Shown here: positions 8,024 to 15,556 of the stretch, piece by piece
Numbering within the stretch: position 1 is the stretch's first letter
How the letters are laid out: each line of letters begins with the position of its first letter
NCBI RefSeq assembly: GCF_000716675.1
Contig: NZ_JNXT01000015.1
Span: 62,001-126,000, forward strand
Origin: Streptomyces alboflavus
GTDB taxonomy: Bacteria > Actinomycetota > Actinomycetes > Streptomycetales > Streptomycetaceae
Direction of reading: 5' to 3'
Length of the DNA: 64,000 nt
Translations under genes and position numbers: made by a program
The notes under the pieces: generated by a model
What the model saw: only the letters and a program-made list of their open reading frames with translations
What the model was told of the DNA's origin: nothing
Database searches by the model: none

Positions 8024-9490
8024 ATGTCCAGTCAGCCCTTCACCACCGGTACGGCTCCCGGCGCACTGCCCGGCCTCGGGCACGTCTGGCCCCTGATGCG
8101 ACGGCCCATCGAGTTCCTGACCTCCCTGCCGGCCCACGGCGATCTGGTGGAGATCAGGCTCGGCCCGACGCGGGTGTACGTCCCGTGCCACCCCGAGCTG
8201 CTGCGGCAGACCCTGACCGACGACCGCACCTTCGACAAGGGCGGGAAGTACTACGACCGGGCCCGGGCCATGGCCGGGAACGGTGTGGCCACCTGCGCGC
8301 ACAAGGACCACCGGCGGCAACGACGGCTGCTCCAGCCCGCGTTCCACCCCACGCGCCTCGAGGCCTACGCGACGACCATGGAACAGGAAGTGCGGGCGCT
8401 GACCGACTCCTGGGGCGACGCCGAGATCATCGACGCGTATCCCGTGCTCTACGCACTCGCCCTGCGGACCGTGACGCGCACGCTCTTCTCGACCCGGGTC
8501 ACCGACGCGGTCGTCGCGGACATCCAGCACTCCTTCGACATCGCGTTCAGCGGATTCTTCCGGCAGATGTTCATGCCCCCGGCCCTGCTGCGCCTGCCGC
8601 TGCCCGCGAACCTCCGGCACCAGCGTGCCCTGCGGAACCTCAACGGCATCGTGGACCGCGTGCTGCGGGACTCCACGGCGGGGGAGTCAGGGGAGTCAGG
8701 GGAGGAGGACGCGCGGAACGTCCTGTCGGTGCTGCTCGCGTCCCGGAGGAGCGCTGCCGACCCGGGCACGGGAGACGCCGACGCGGGTACGGGTGGCACG
8801 GGTACGGGCGGCGCGGGCACGGGCGACGGCGCGGCGGGCGCGACCGGCGCCGACGGACGAGCGGCCGACGCCGAGATCCACGACCAGGTCGTCACCGTGC
8901 TCGCGGCGGGCAGCGAGACCGTGGCGTCCACCCTCACCTGGGCGATGTATCTGCTGGCCCGGAACCCGGCGGCCCAGCGCCGGCTCCAGGAGGAGGCCGA
9001 CGCCGTGCTCGGCGGCCGACCGGCCCGCTGGGACGACCTCCCGCGCCTGCCCCACACCCACCGCGTCATCACGGAGACGATCCGCCTGTATCCCCCGGGC
9101 TGGCTGTTCACGCGGGTCACGACGGCGGACGTCACCCTGGCCGGGCGGCATCTGCGGGCGGGCACCACGGTCGTCATCAGCCCGGTCCCGGTGCACCGGA
9201 ACACCGGCATCTTCCGGCGGGCCGCCGACTTCGACCCCGACCGGTGGCTGCCGGAGCGCACCTCGGGGCTGCCGCGCGGGGCGTTCGCCGGATTCGGCAC
9301 CGGGCCGCGCAAGTGCATCGGGGACACCTTCGGCGTCGCCGAGTGCGTCCTCGCCCTCACCGCGGTCGCGAGCCACTGGTCCATCGGCTGCGCGCCGGGG
9401 GCGGACATCCGCCCGGTGCCCCTCGCCGCCTTCTACCGCCCCCGCAGGCTCCGCCTGGAGCTCAACCGGCGTGCCGGCCATGACGTCTGA
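8024..9490 (+). CDS. Cytochrome P450 of the terpene cluster, with a low-complexity insert
   Basis: A 488-residue P450 monooxygenase. Hallmarks are the I-helix oxygen-binding motif AGSET (295-299), ExxR as ETIR (351-354) and the haem loop FGTGPRKCIG (424-433) with Cys431 as the iron ligand. It is about 35 residues longer than usual because of a Gly/Thr/Ala/Asp-rich insert (about 246-281) between the H/G-helix region and the I-helix, where a surface loop is expected. GGAGGGA sits just upstream of the ATG. It heads a three-gene operon with overlapping genes (flavoenzyme, terpene cyclase), so it probably oxidises the cyclase's terpene product, as P450s do in pentalenolactone or albaflavenone pathways. 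The substrate is inferred. Confidence 0.9.
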   Translation: MSSQPFTTGTAPGALPGLGHVWPLMRRPIEFLTSLPAHGDLVEIRLGPTRVYVPCHPELLRQTLTDDRTFDKGGKYYDRARAMAGNGVATCAHKDHRRQRRLLQPAFHPTRLEAYATTMEQEVRALTDSWGDAEIIDAYPVLYALALRTVTRTLFSTRVTDAVVADIQHSFDIAFSGFFRQMFMPPALLRLPLPANLRHQRALRNLNGIVDRVLRDSTAGESGESGEEDARNVLSVLLASRRSAADPGTGDADAGTGGTGTGGAGTGDGAAGATGADGRAADAEIHDQVVTVLAAGSETVASTLTWAMYLLARNPAAQRRLQEEADAVLGGRPARWDDLPRLPHTHRVITETIRLYPPGWLFTRVTTADVTLAGRHLRAGTTVVISPVPVHRNTGIFRRAADFDPDRWLPERTSGLPRGAFAGFGTGPRKCIGDTFGVAECVLALTAVASHWSIGCAPGADIRPVPLAAFYRPRRLRLELNRRAGHDV

Positions 9491-10781
9491 GGGGAACGAG
9501 CGCGCCCTCGTCGTCGGCGGCGGCTACGCCGGCCTCGTCGCCGCCCGCGTCCTCGCCGACCGTTTCGACGAGGTGGTCGTCCTGGAGCAGGACGACCTCA
9601 CCGCCGCACCGGAGCACCGCCGCGGCACCCCGCAGAGCCGTCACCCGCACGCGCTCCTGGCCCGGGGCGCGGAACTCCTGGAGGACCTCTTCCCGGGGCT
9701 GCGCGCCGAACTGCGGGACGCGGGCGCCCCGGTGTCCGACTTCGGGCAGTTCCCGATGCTGTACCCGGCCGGATGGTCGCCGCGCGTCCACACGGACCTC
9801 GCCCTGCAGACCTTCAGCCGCCCGTTGCTGGAGGCCGCGCTGCGACGACGCGTCCTCGCGCGCCCCCGGGTTCGCCTGCTCGACCGGACCCGGGTGGCGC
9901 GCGTGGTCCTCGACGCGGCGCGGGACCACGTCATCGGCGTACGGACCGACGACGACGCCCTGCACCCCGCCCGCCTGGTCGTCGTCGCCACCGGCCGCAC
10001 CTCGCGCCTCCCCGCGGGCCTCCTGGCCGGCGGCCTCCCCGCGCCCGACCTGCTCCGCGTCGACGGCAACCTCTCGTACACCTCCCGCGTCTACCGGCGC
10101 GACACCGCGTCCCCGCCACCCTGGCAGGCGTCCCTGCAGGCCACCCTCGCGCCGACCGCGAGGCGCGGCGGCACCGTCGTCGCGCTGGAGGACGAGCGGT
10201 GGCTGGTGTGCCTGTTCGGCGCGGACGGGCAGTCGGCGCCCACCGACCCCGCGGGGTTCAGCGCGTACGCGGCCTCCCTCGCGAACCCCCACATCAAGGA
10301 CGTCGTCAGCCACGCCGAGCCCCTGGGCGCCATCTACCGCTACGGCGGGCTCGGCGGTCAGTGGCGCCGCTACGACCGGATCCGCCCCTGGCCCCGCGGC
10401 CTCGCGGTGCTCGGCGACGCCCTGTGCGTGCTCAACCCCCTGTACGGACACGGCATGACCGTCGCCGCACAGCAGGCCGTCCTCCTGGCCCGCATGCTCG
10501 ACGCCCACGGACCGGCCGCCTGCGGGCACTTCCAGCGCCGCTCCGCCCGGACCCTGCTCCTGCCCTGGTACCTGTCGACCAGCCTCGACCTGGGCTGGCG
10601 CCCCGAGCGCGCCCCCGTCGCGGCCCTGCTCGCGCGCCGCTACCTGGCACGCCTGCTGCGCCGCGTCCCCGAGGACCCCGAGCTGTACCGGAGGTTCCTC
10701 GCCGTACAGCACATGACGGCGTCCCCCCTCACGCTGCTCGCGCCGTCCCCGCGGACCAGAAGGGGCGGCGCGCGGCCATGA
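9480..10781 (+). CDS. FAD-dependent monooxygenase/oxidoreductase of the terpene cluster
   Basis: A 433-residue flavoprotein whose start lies 11 bases inside the P450 gene. The N-terminal dinucleotide-binding motif GGGYAG (in 'ALVVGGGYAGLVAARVLADR') is followed by an acidic strand end (VVVLEQDD). The second FAD motif is 'GLAVLGDALCVLNPLYGHGM' (the GD motif of para-hydroxybenzoate-hydroxylase-like enzymes). 'TPQSRHPHALLARG' resembles the Q-x-R-H-x-H region of geranylgeranyl-reductase and epoxidase-like members. It should use FAD to oxidise, epoxidise or dehydrogenate the terpene skeleton, acting with the P450. It overlaps the cyclase start by ATGA. The reaction is inferred from context. Confidence 0.85.
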   Translation: MTSEGNERALVVGGGYAGLVAARVLADRFDEVVVLEQDDLTAAPEHRRGTPQSRHPHALLARGAELLEDLFPGLRAELRDAGAPVSDFGQFPMLYPAGWSPRVHTDLALQTFSRPLLEAALRRRVLARPRVRLLDRTRVARVVLDAARDHVIGVRTDDDALHPARLVVVATGRTSRLPAGLLAGGLPAPDLLRVDGNLSYTSRVYRRDTASPPPWQASLQATLAPTARRGGTVVALEDERWLVCLFGADGQSAPTDPAGFSAYAASLANPHIKDVVSHAEPLGAIYRYGGLGGQWRRYDRIRPWPRGLAVLGDALCVLNPLYGHGMTVAAQQAVLLARMLDAHGPAACGHFQRRSARTLLLPWYLSTSLDLGWRPERAPVAALLARRYLARLLRRVPEDPELYRRFLAVQHMTASPLTLLAPSPRTRRGGARP

Positions 10782-11779
10782 CGCTCCCGTACGACGACCT
10801 GGACGCGCTGCGGATCTTCCCGGGCCCCGACCACCTCCTGTACCGACTGCCGTCCCGCACCGAGCCGGACGGCCACCGCCTGGACGACCTGGTCCGGCAC
10901 TGGGCGGACGCGTGCGGCCTCCTGGAGGACGCATCCGCCCACAAGCGGCTCGGCGACGCCGCCGTGGGCGACCTCATCACGTCCTGCTACCCGGGACTCC
11001 GGCCCGACCGGGCGGCCCCGCTGGCCGGCTGGATCTCCTGGCTCTTCGTCATCGACGACTACTACGACCGCCTCGACGTCCAGGGCGAGGAGTACCCCGA
11101 CACCCTCACCGAGGAGATCATCGACGCCCTTCCGGTGGAGCCGCGGGGACACATCCGTCACCACGAGGCCCCGCTGGCCCGCGAACTGGCCCGCCTCTGG
11201 CGGCACATCGCCCCGCAGCTGAGCCGCTGGTGGCGCATGCGCTTCGCCACCCACGTCGCGCACTTCCTGACGGCGTTCCGCCACGAGCGCATGCACCGGC
11301 GCGAAGGCCTCCCGCCCGGGCTCCGCGCGTACGCCGAACTGCGCCGCGCGTCGAGTTCGGTGACCGCGTGCCTGGACCTCCTGGAGTACGCGACGGGGCG
11401 GGAGGTCCCGTCGCTGCTGCACGAGACCCGCCAGCTGCGGACGATGTTCGGCAAGGCCACCGACGTCGTGGCGTGGGTCAACGACGTCGTGTCCCTGCGG
11501 AAGGAGCTGGGCATCGGCGACACCAACAACGGGATCGTGGTCGTACGACGGGAGCTCGGCCTGGACACGCAGGGCGCCATCGACCACGTCTACCGCGCCG
11601 TCGACCGCGACATCGAGGAATTCCTCGACGCCGAAGCCGAGTTGTGGCGCATGTGCGAGCACTGGAGCGGCGTCACCGACGCCGAGCAGTCGGCGCTCGC
11701 CCTGCTGTCCGACGGCATGAAGGCCTGGATGCGGGGGAACCTCGACTGGTCGGTGCGCGCCAACCGCTACGCCGCCTGA
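10778..11779 (+). CDS. Class I terpene synthase (probable sesquiterpene cyclase)
   Basis: A 333-residue terpene cyclase. The Asp-rich metal motif is DDYYD (93-97) and the NSE/DTE triad is NDVVSLRKE (235-243). The C-terminal RY pair (R330, Y331), which contacts diphosphate, is present. An effector Arg is expected near 'ELRRASSSV' (187-195). Length and motifs match bacterial sesquiterpene synthases such as pentalenene and epi-isozizaene synthase, so farnesyl diphosphate is the likely substrate with three Mg2+ ions. The product cannot be predicted. It is translationally coupled (ATGA) to the flavoenzyme, giving a P450-flavoenzyme-cyclase operon. Confidence 0.92.
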   Translation: MTLPYDDLDALRIFPGPDHLLYRLPSRTEPDGHRLDDLVRHWADACGLLEDASAHKRLGDAAVGDLITSCYPGLRPDRAAPLAGWISWLFVIDDYYDRLDVQGEEYPDTLTEEIIDALPVEPRGHIRHHEAPLARELARLWRHIAPQLSRWWRMRFATHVAHFLTAFRHERMHRREGLPPGLRAYAELRRASSSVTACLDLLEYATGREVPSLLHETRQLRTMFGKATDVVAWVNDVVSLRKELGIGDTNNGIVVVRRELGLDTQGAIDHVYRAVDRDIEEFLDAEAELWRMCEHWSGVTDAEQSALALLSDGMKAWMRGNLDWSVRANRYAA

Positions 11780-11809
11780 GAGCGCCCGCCCCCGGTGCCG
11801 ACACCCGGT

Positions 11810-11828
11810 CCGGCGGCGAAACCGCCGG
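11810..11828 (+). terminator. Candidate terminator after the terpene operon
   Basis: A 7-bp stem (CCGGCGG with CCGCCGG) and a CGAAA loop lie 31 bases past the cyclase stop and before the threonine leader. It could end the terpene operon. The stem is short and has no U-run. Confidence 0.4.
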
Positions 11829-11850
11829 GCACCGTCACCGGTGGCTCTGT

Positions 11851-11856
11851 TACGGT
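11851..11856 (+). promoter_or_regulatory. Possible -10 of the threonine leader transcript
   Basis: TACGGT at 11851-11856 ends seven bases before the leader ATG, the spacing expected if the leader mRNA starts at or next to its ATG (a leaderless transcript). No convincing -35 is visible 17 bases upstream. This is an inference from spacing only. Confidence 0.25.
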
Positions 11857-11863
11857 GACCGGC

Positions 11864-11914
11864 ATGAAGCGCGCCGCAGTGACGACGACGCCGGACAGAG
11901 TCCCGGCGCGCTGA
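11864..11914 (+). CDS. Threonine leader peptide (attenuator), 16 aa
   Basis: A short frame encoding MKRAAVTTTPDRVPAR, with three consecutive ACG threonine codons. It stops 14 bases before a strong terminator hairpin, and the hairpin is followed by a threonyl-tRNA synthetase gene. This is the layout of ribosome-mediated transcription attenuation: when charged tRNA-Thr is scarce the ribosome would stall at the threonine run and an alternative structure would prevent termination. The codon run matches the amino acid of the downstream enzyme, which is hard to explain by chance. The competing antiterminator structure was not worked out. Confidence 0.7.
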   Translation: MKRAAVTTTPDRVPAR

Positions 11915-11928
11915 CAGCTGATCCGAAG

Positions 11929-11960
11929 CGAAGCCCCGGGGCGAGTGCCCCGGGGCTTCG
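11929..11960 (+). terminator. Attenuator terminator hairpin before threonyl-tRNA synthetase
   Basis: A perfect 14-bp stem (11929-11942 with 11947-11960, CGAAGCCCCGGGGC and its complement) with a four-base loop GAGT, followed by TCGT. It lies between the threonine leader peptide and the synthetase start at 12006. As in many Streptomyces terminators the U-run is poor. It would stop transcription when the leader is translated normally. Confidence 0.75.
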
Positions 11961-12005
11961 TCGTGCGGCTCCTCACTCGCTCCGCCATCAGTGAGGAGAC
12001 CCCCG

Positions 12006-13244
12006 ATGACCACCGCCCACGACCACCGCAGGCTCGGCCGCGAGCTCGACCTCTTCGACACCGACCCGCTGATCGGCGCGGGCCTGCCGTACTGGCTGCC
12101 CGACGGCGCGGCCGTACGGCACGCCCTTGAGGAGTACATCCGTGCCGCCGAACGCCGGGCGGGATACCGGCACGTGTACTCGCCGGTGCTCGGCAAACGC
12201 GAGCTGTACGAGATCTCCGGGCACTGGTCGCACTACAGCGACGACATGTACCCACCGCTGGACATCGGCGGAGAGCAGGTCGTGCTGCGGCCGAGCCTGT
12301 GCCCGCACCACGCGGTGATCTACCGCTCGCGCTCGCACAGCTACCGCGAACTGCCGCTGCGCATGGCTGAGTTGGGTGGGATGTACCGCGCGGAGCTGTC
12401 GGGTGTCCTCGGCGGTCTGACCCGGGTTCGGGCCATCCAGCTCAACGACGCCCACATCTTCTGCACTCTCGACCAGGTCGAGAAGGAGGCGCAGGGGGCG
12501 CTGGAGATGATCCGCGCCGCCCACCGGGCGCTCGGCCTCACCCCCGCCCGCTACCGGCTCTCCCTCCCGGGCCCCGGCGGGAAGTACGTCGCCGCGCCCG
12601 AGCTGTGGCGGCGGTCCACCGCCCTGCTGATCGAGGTCCTCGACCGCTCCGGGCTGCCCTACGAGGCGGTCGAGGGCGAGGCCGCGTTCTACGGGCCCAA
12701 GATCGACGTCCAGGTCGCCGACAGCGCGGGCCGCGAGTCCACCCTGTCCACCGTCCAGGTCGACTTCCACCAGCCCGAGCGGTTCGACCTGCACTACATC
12801 GGCGCGGACGGCGCCAAACACCGCCCGGTGATGGTGCACCGCAGCGTCATCGGCAGCGTCGAGCGGGCCGTGGCCCACCTCATCGAGCAGCACGGCGGCG
12901 CCTTCCCTGCCTGGCTCGCGCCCACCCAACTGGTCGTCCTGCCGGTCTCCGAGAGCGAGGTGCCGAACGCCGACGCGCTCGTCGGGCGCTGCGCCGCCCG
13001 CGGCCTGCGCGCCGAGGTCGCCGGGCCGGAGCGGGGCAGCCTCGGGGCCCGGATCAGGGCGGCCCGCCTGGTCCCGTACCAGGCCGTCGTCGGCGCCAAG
13101 GAGGCCGCCGACGACCATGTCGCCCTGCGTCTGCGGGACGGCCGCCGCCTCGCCCCGCGCCCCGCGGCCGACGTCCTCGCCCGTGTCGGCGCGCTCGTGG
13201 AGGCCCACAGCACCGAGTTGTGGGCGGACGAGGACGGTTCTTAG
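12006..13244 (+). CDS. Truncated-type threonyl-tRNA synthetase (catalytic and anticodon domains only)
   Basis: A 412-residue class II synthetase clearly of the ThrRS family. The catalytic zinc ligands are all present: C99 in 'RPSLCPHHAV', H150 in 'LNDAHIFC' and H278 in 'VMVHRSVIGSVER'. Motif 2 is 'ELPLRMAELGGMYRAELSG', and an anticodon-binding domain spans about 305-412. Housekeeping bacterial ThrRS is about 650 residues. This one lacks the N-terminal TGS and editing domains, so it should charge tRNA-Thr without hydrolysing mischarged Ser-tRNA. GAGGAG sits seven bases before the ATG. It is probably a second copy, used under threonine or tRNA-charging stress or as a resistant isoform against a ThrRS inhibitor. 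Those roles are inferred. Confidence 0.88.
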   Translation: MTTAHDHRRLGRELDLFDTDPLIGAGLPYWLPDGAAVRHALEEYIRAAERRAGYRHVYSPVLGKRELYEISGHWSHYSDDMYPPLDIGGEQVVLRPSLCPHHAVIYRSRSHSYRELPLRMAELGGMYRAELSGVLGGLTRVRAIQLNDAHIFCTLDQVEKEAQGALEMIRAAHRALGLTPARYRLSLPGPGGKYVAAPELWRRSTALLIEVLDRSGLPYEAVEGEAAFYGPKIDVQVADSAGRESTLSTVQVDFHQPERFDLHYIGADGAKHRPVMVHRSVIGSVERAVAHLIEQHGGAFPAWLAPTQLVVLPVSESEVPNADALVGRCAARGLRAEVAGPERGSLGARIRAARLVPYQAVVGAKEAADDHVALRLRDGRRLAPRPAADVLARVGALVEAHSTELWADEDGS

Positions 13245-13280
13245 CACGGGCGGCCCGGGCTGGCGGTGGTCCGGGCCGAG

Positions 13281-13308
13281 GGGTCCGCCGACGCGGGTCG
13301 GCGGACCC
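13281..13308. terminator. Bidirectional terminator
   Basis: A perfect 12-bp stem (13281-13292 with 13297-13308) and a GCGG loop lie exactly between the convergent stops of the threonyl-tRNA synthetase gene and the SnoaL-like gene, so it can serve both. Confidence 0.7.
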
Positions 13309-13764
13309 TCAGCCCGTCAGCTCGGGTGCGAAGTAGTCACGCAGTCGCGCGATCTTCCCGTCGCGGATCCGGAAGATCTGCACGAGGGAGACGGTCACGT
13401 CCCGCCCGCCCGAGCCTCCCTCGTCGGCCGCACCTCCTTCCTCATCTCCGTCTCCGTCTCCGTCGAAGACCGTGTCGATCTCGGCGATGAACACGTCGGG
13501 GTCGGCGGTGGTGTGCAGCACGAACCCGGACTTCTCCAGATTCGGCGCACGCTGGTCCTTCGCCTGCCGTTCGTAGTACGCCGCCATCGCGTCGCGGATG
13601 TCCTCGCGTCCCACCATCCTCCGGGGGAGCGCGGCCCCGGGCGGCATCAGCGGCAGCTCGAAGACGCCGTCCTCGGTGAACTGCTCGGCCAGGGCGGCGG
13701 CGTTCCGGGTGAGCGCGCCGGCGTGGACGTAGCTCTCGAAGATCTGCTGCGGTGTCCGGGACAC
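13309..13764 (-). CDS. SnoaL/NTF2-like protein
   Basis: A 151-residue protein with the NTF2-like cone fold pattern: 'MSRTPQQIFESYVHAGAL' helix, 'LAEQFTEDGVFELPL' and 'LVQIFRIRDGKIARLRDYF'. Proteins of this fold act as polyketide cyclases, epoxide hydrolases, isomerases or binding proteins. An acidic low-complexity loop ('GDGDGDEEGGAADEGGSGG') interrupts the sheet. The GTG start has AGGAG seven bases upstream. It is separated by only 13 bases from the DUF488 gene, so the two are probably cotranscribed. The substrate is unknown. Confidence 0.7.
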   Translation of the reverse strand: MSRTPQQIFESYVHAGALTRNAAALAEQFTEDGVFELPLMPPGAALPRRMVGREDIRDAMAAYYERQAKDQRAPNLEKSGFVLHTTADPDVFIAEIDTVFDGDGDGDEEGGAADEGGSGGRDVTVSLVQIFRIRDGKIARLRDYFAPELTG

Positions 13765-13777
13765 GGTGGCTCCTCGG

Positions 13778-14149
13778 TCAGCTGGAGGTCAGGACGTCCG
13801 TCAGGACCCGCACGTGCCCGTGCGGGAGGTCCTTGGTGGCCGTCAGGAGGGTGAGCCGGCCCGCGCGGGCGAGCGCGCGGAGCCGGTCGAGCTCCGCGGC
13901 GCGGGCCGGTTCCGCGAGCTCCTGCCGGTAGCGCGCGGCGAACTCGTCGTAGTGGTCGGGGTCATGGCTGTACCAGCGTCGCAGCTCGTCCGACGGGGCG
14001 AGTTCCTTTTCCCAGGCGTCGAGACCGGCCCGCTCCTTCGACACGCCGCGGGGCCACAGCCGGTCGATGAGGACGCGGGAGCCGTCGTCCGGTGCTGGGG
14101 AGTCGTAGATCCGCTTGACCTGGATGTCGAGGGAGCGCTTGGTCGTCAT
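13778..14149 (-). CDS. DUF488 family protein
   Basis: A 123-residue protein with typical DUF488 features: 'QVKRIYDSPAPDDGSRVLID', then 'RLWPRGVSKERAGLDAW', 'APSDELRRWYSHDP' and a closing 'LTLLTATKD'. The family is widespread and its function is not established. The length is usual for the family and no signal peptide is seen. It sits 14 bases beyond the flavin oxygenase stop on the same strand and just before the SnoaL-like gene, so the three could form one transcript under the iron box at 15496. The ribosome-binding site is weak. Confidence 0.8.
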   Translation of the reverse strand: MTTKRSLDIQVKRIYDSPAPDDGSRVLIDRLWPRGVSKERAGLDAWEKELAPSDELRRWYSHDPDHYDEFAARYRQELAEPARAAELDRLRALARAGRLTLLTATKDLPHGHVRVLTDVLTSS

Positions 14150-14163
14150 GTCCGCATTGTGCG

Positions 14164-15462
14164 TCAGGGAGTGATCACGGACGCGGAGGTGCCGGACCGC
14201 AGGACGTGGTCGATGTGGATCTGGCGGGCGATGAACCGCCCGTTCTCGACGCTGGCCGAGATGGCGACCGGGGCGAGCGAGTTCCCGTCCGGGAGCCCGG
14301 CGTAGTACAGGCCGGGAAGCGCGCCGAGAAGACCCTTCTGCTGGAGCGGCGCGCCGTGCTCGTCGAGCACGTGCGCGGGCAGGATGCGGTAGTCCGGCCC
14401 GAAACCGGTGCACCAGACGATGCTCGTGACGCGATGCCGTGCCAGGTCCAGTCGCTCGCCGAAACCGGCGATGCGGTCCATGTCGACGACCGGTGCGGGG
14501 TGCTCCTCAGGGGCCACGAAACCCCGCTGCCGGATGCGGGTGTCGATGAGGTCCGTCGCCTCCCGGAAGGAGCGTGCGGACTCCTCCGCGACGGCGACGA
14601 CATTGTCCTCTAGGAGGAGGCTTCCCCCGTCCACCGCCCGCGCGGAGCCGACGAGGACGACTCCCTTCGCCGCCAGGGTGGCGAGGTTGAGGTCGCCGCT
14701 CTTGTCCCGCACGGCGGTCACCGGCAGGCCGGGCAGCACGGACGTGCCGCCCGCGCCCACCGTGACGAAGTCCTCGTACAGGGCGAGGGCGAACATCCAC
14801 TCATGCAGCCCCCGGCCCCGATAGCGGCGCGGCCACGCCCGGTGCCTGCCGACCGAGAGGAAGACCGCGCGCCCGGCGTCCACGAGCTCGTCGGCGATCT
14901 GCTGGCCGCTGATGCCCGCGCCCACGACCAGGACGGCTCCGTCCGGCAGGGACCCGGGGTTGCGGTAGTCGCGCGAGTGCAGCTGGCGCACGGCCGGGTC
15001 GATCGCGGACGCGAGCCCGGGCACACGGGGCGCCGCGTAACCGCCCACCGCGGCGACGAGGTTGCGGGACTCGACGACGCCGCCCGCGGCCAGATGGGTC
15101 CGGAACCGCACGTCGTCGCGGTCGTCGGCGTCCGGCGGGCACTCGACCTGCCGCACGGGCGTGTGCTCCCGGACGCGCAGCTCGCGTTCCTTGGCGTACC
15201 GGCGCAAGTGGTCCGCCAGCTCCCGCCCCGACATGAAGCCGTCGATGTCGTCGCCGTCGTAGTCCCAGCCGGGAAAGCGGACCGAGCGGTTTCCGCTGCC
15301 CACGAGCAGGCTGTCCCACCGTTCGTGCGCCCAGGCCTGACCGATCTCCGCCCGCTCCAGGACGAGCGCGTCCCGGCCGAGCTCCTGCAGGGCGGCGGCC
15401 GTCCCGCACCCCTGTTGCCCGGCGCCGATGACGACGGTTTCCGCGTACTCGATGGCAGTCAT
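14164..15462 (-). CDS. Flavin-containing monooxygenase-like NAD(P)/FAD oxidoreductase, iron-box controlled
   Basis: A 432-residue enzyme with two Rossmann motifs: GAGQQG near the N-terminus (FAD) and GAGISG near residue 185 (NADPH). Between and after them come 'ALVLERAEIGQAWAHERWD' and 'ATG-like' 'IVWCTGFGPDY', the pattern of class B flavin monooxygenases related to Baeyer-Villiger and N-hydroxylating enzymes. It could oxygenate an amine, thioether or ketone. ATG 15462 is chosen because AAGGGG lies seven bases upstream; an ATG nine codons earlier is possible. An iron box lies just upstream, so it is probably induced by iron limitation. No siderophore synthetase is nearby, and its substrate is unknown. 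Confidence 0.82.
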   Translation of the reverse strand: MTAIEYAETVVIGAGQQGCGTAAALQELGRDALVLERAEIGQAWAHERWDSLLVGSGNRSVRFPGWDYDGDDIDGFMSGRELADHLRRYAKERELRVREHTPVRQVECPPDADDRDDVRFRTHLAAGGVVESRNLVAAVGGYAAPRVPGLASAIDPAVRQLHSRDYRNPGSLPDGAVLVVGAGISGQQIADELVDAGRAVFLSVGRHRAWPRRYRGRGLHEWMFALALYEDFVTVGAGGTSVLPGLPVTAVRDKSGDLNLATLAAKGVVLVGSARAVDGGSLLLEDNVVAVAEESARSFREATDLIDTRIRQRGFVAPEEHPAPVVDMDRIAGFGERLDLARHRVTSIVWCTGFGPDYRILPAHVLDEHGAPLQQKGLLGALPGLYYAGLPDGNSLAPVAISASVENGRFIARQIHIDHVLRSGTSASVITP

Positions 15463-15495
15463 GACAGACCCCTTCTGTTGCGAGGACATGGCTAC

Positions 15496-15514
15496 TTAGG
15501 CTTGCCTTACCTGA
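15496..15514. promoter_or_regulatory. Iron box (DmdR/IdeR-type operator)
   Basis: TTAGGCTTGCCTTACCTGA matches the 19-base DmdR1/IdeR consensus (TTAGGTTAGGCTAACCTAA) at 14 of 19 positions. It lies 34 bases upstream of the flavin oxygenase start and 43 bases upstream of the divergent MerR-like gene. Iron-loaded repressor bound here would silence one or both genes. Confidence 0.6.
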
Positions 15515-15556
15515 ACCTTGCCTCGTGAAGTCGGCTTGATGTCAACGGGAGTTGTG

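Noticed and set aside
8024..11779. Albaflavenone or geosmin cluster
   Set aside because: The cyclase is too short and single-domain for geosmin synthase, and the three-gene order with a FAD enzyme does not match the two-gene albaflavenone locus.
12006..13244. Truncated, broken threonyl-tRNA synthetase pseudogene
   Set aside because: The catalytic and anticodon domains are complete with all zinc ligands, a good ribosome-binding site and a dedicated attenuator, so the short form looks functional.
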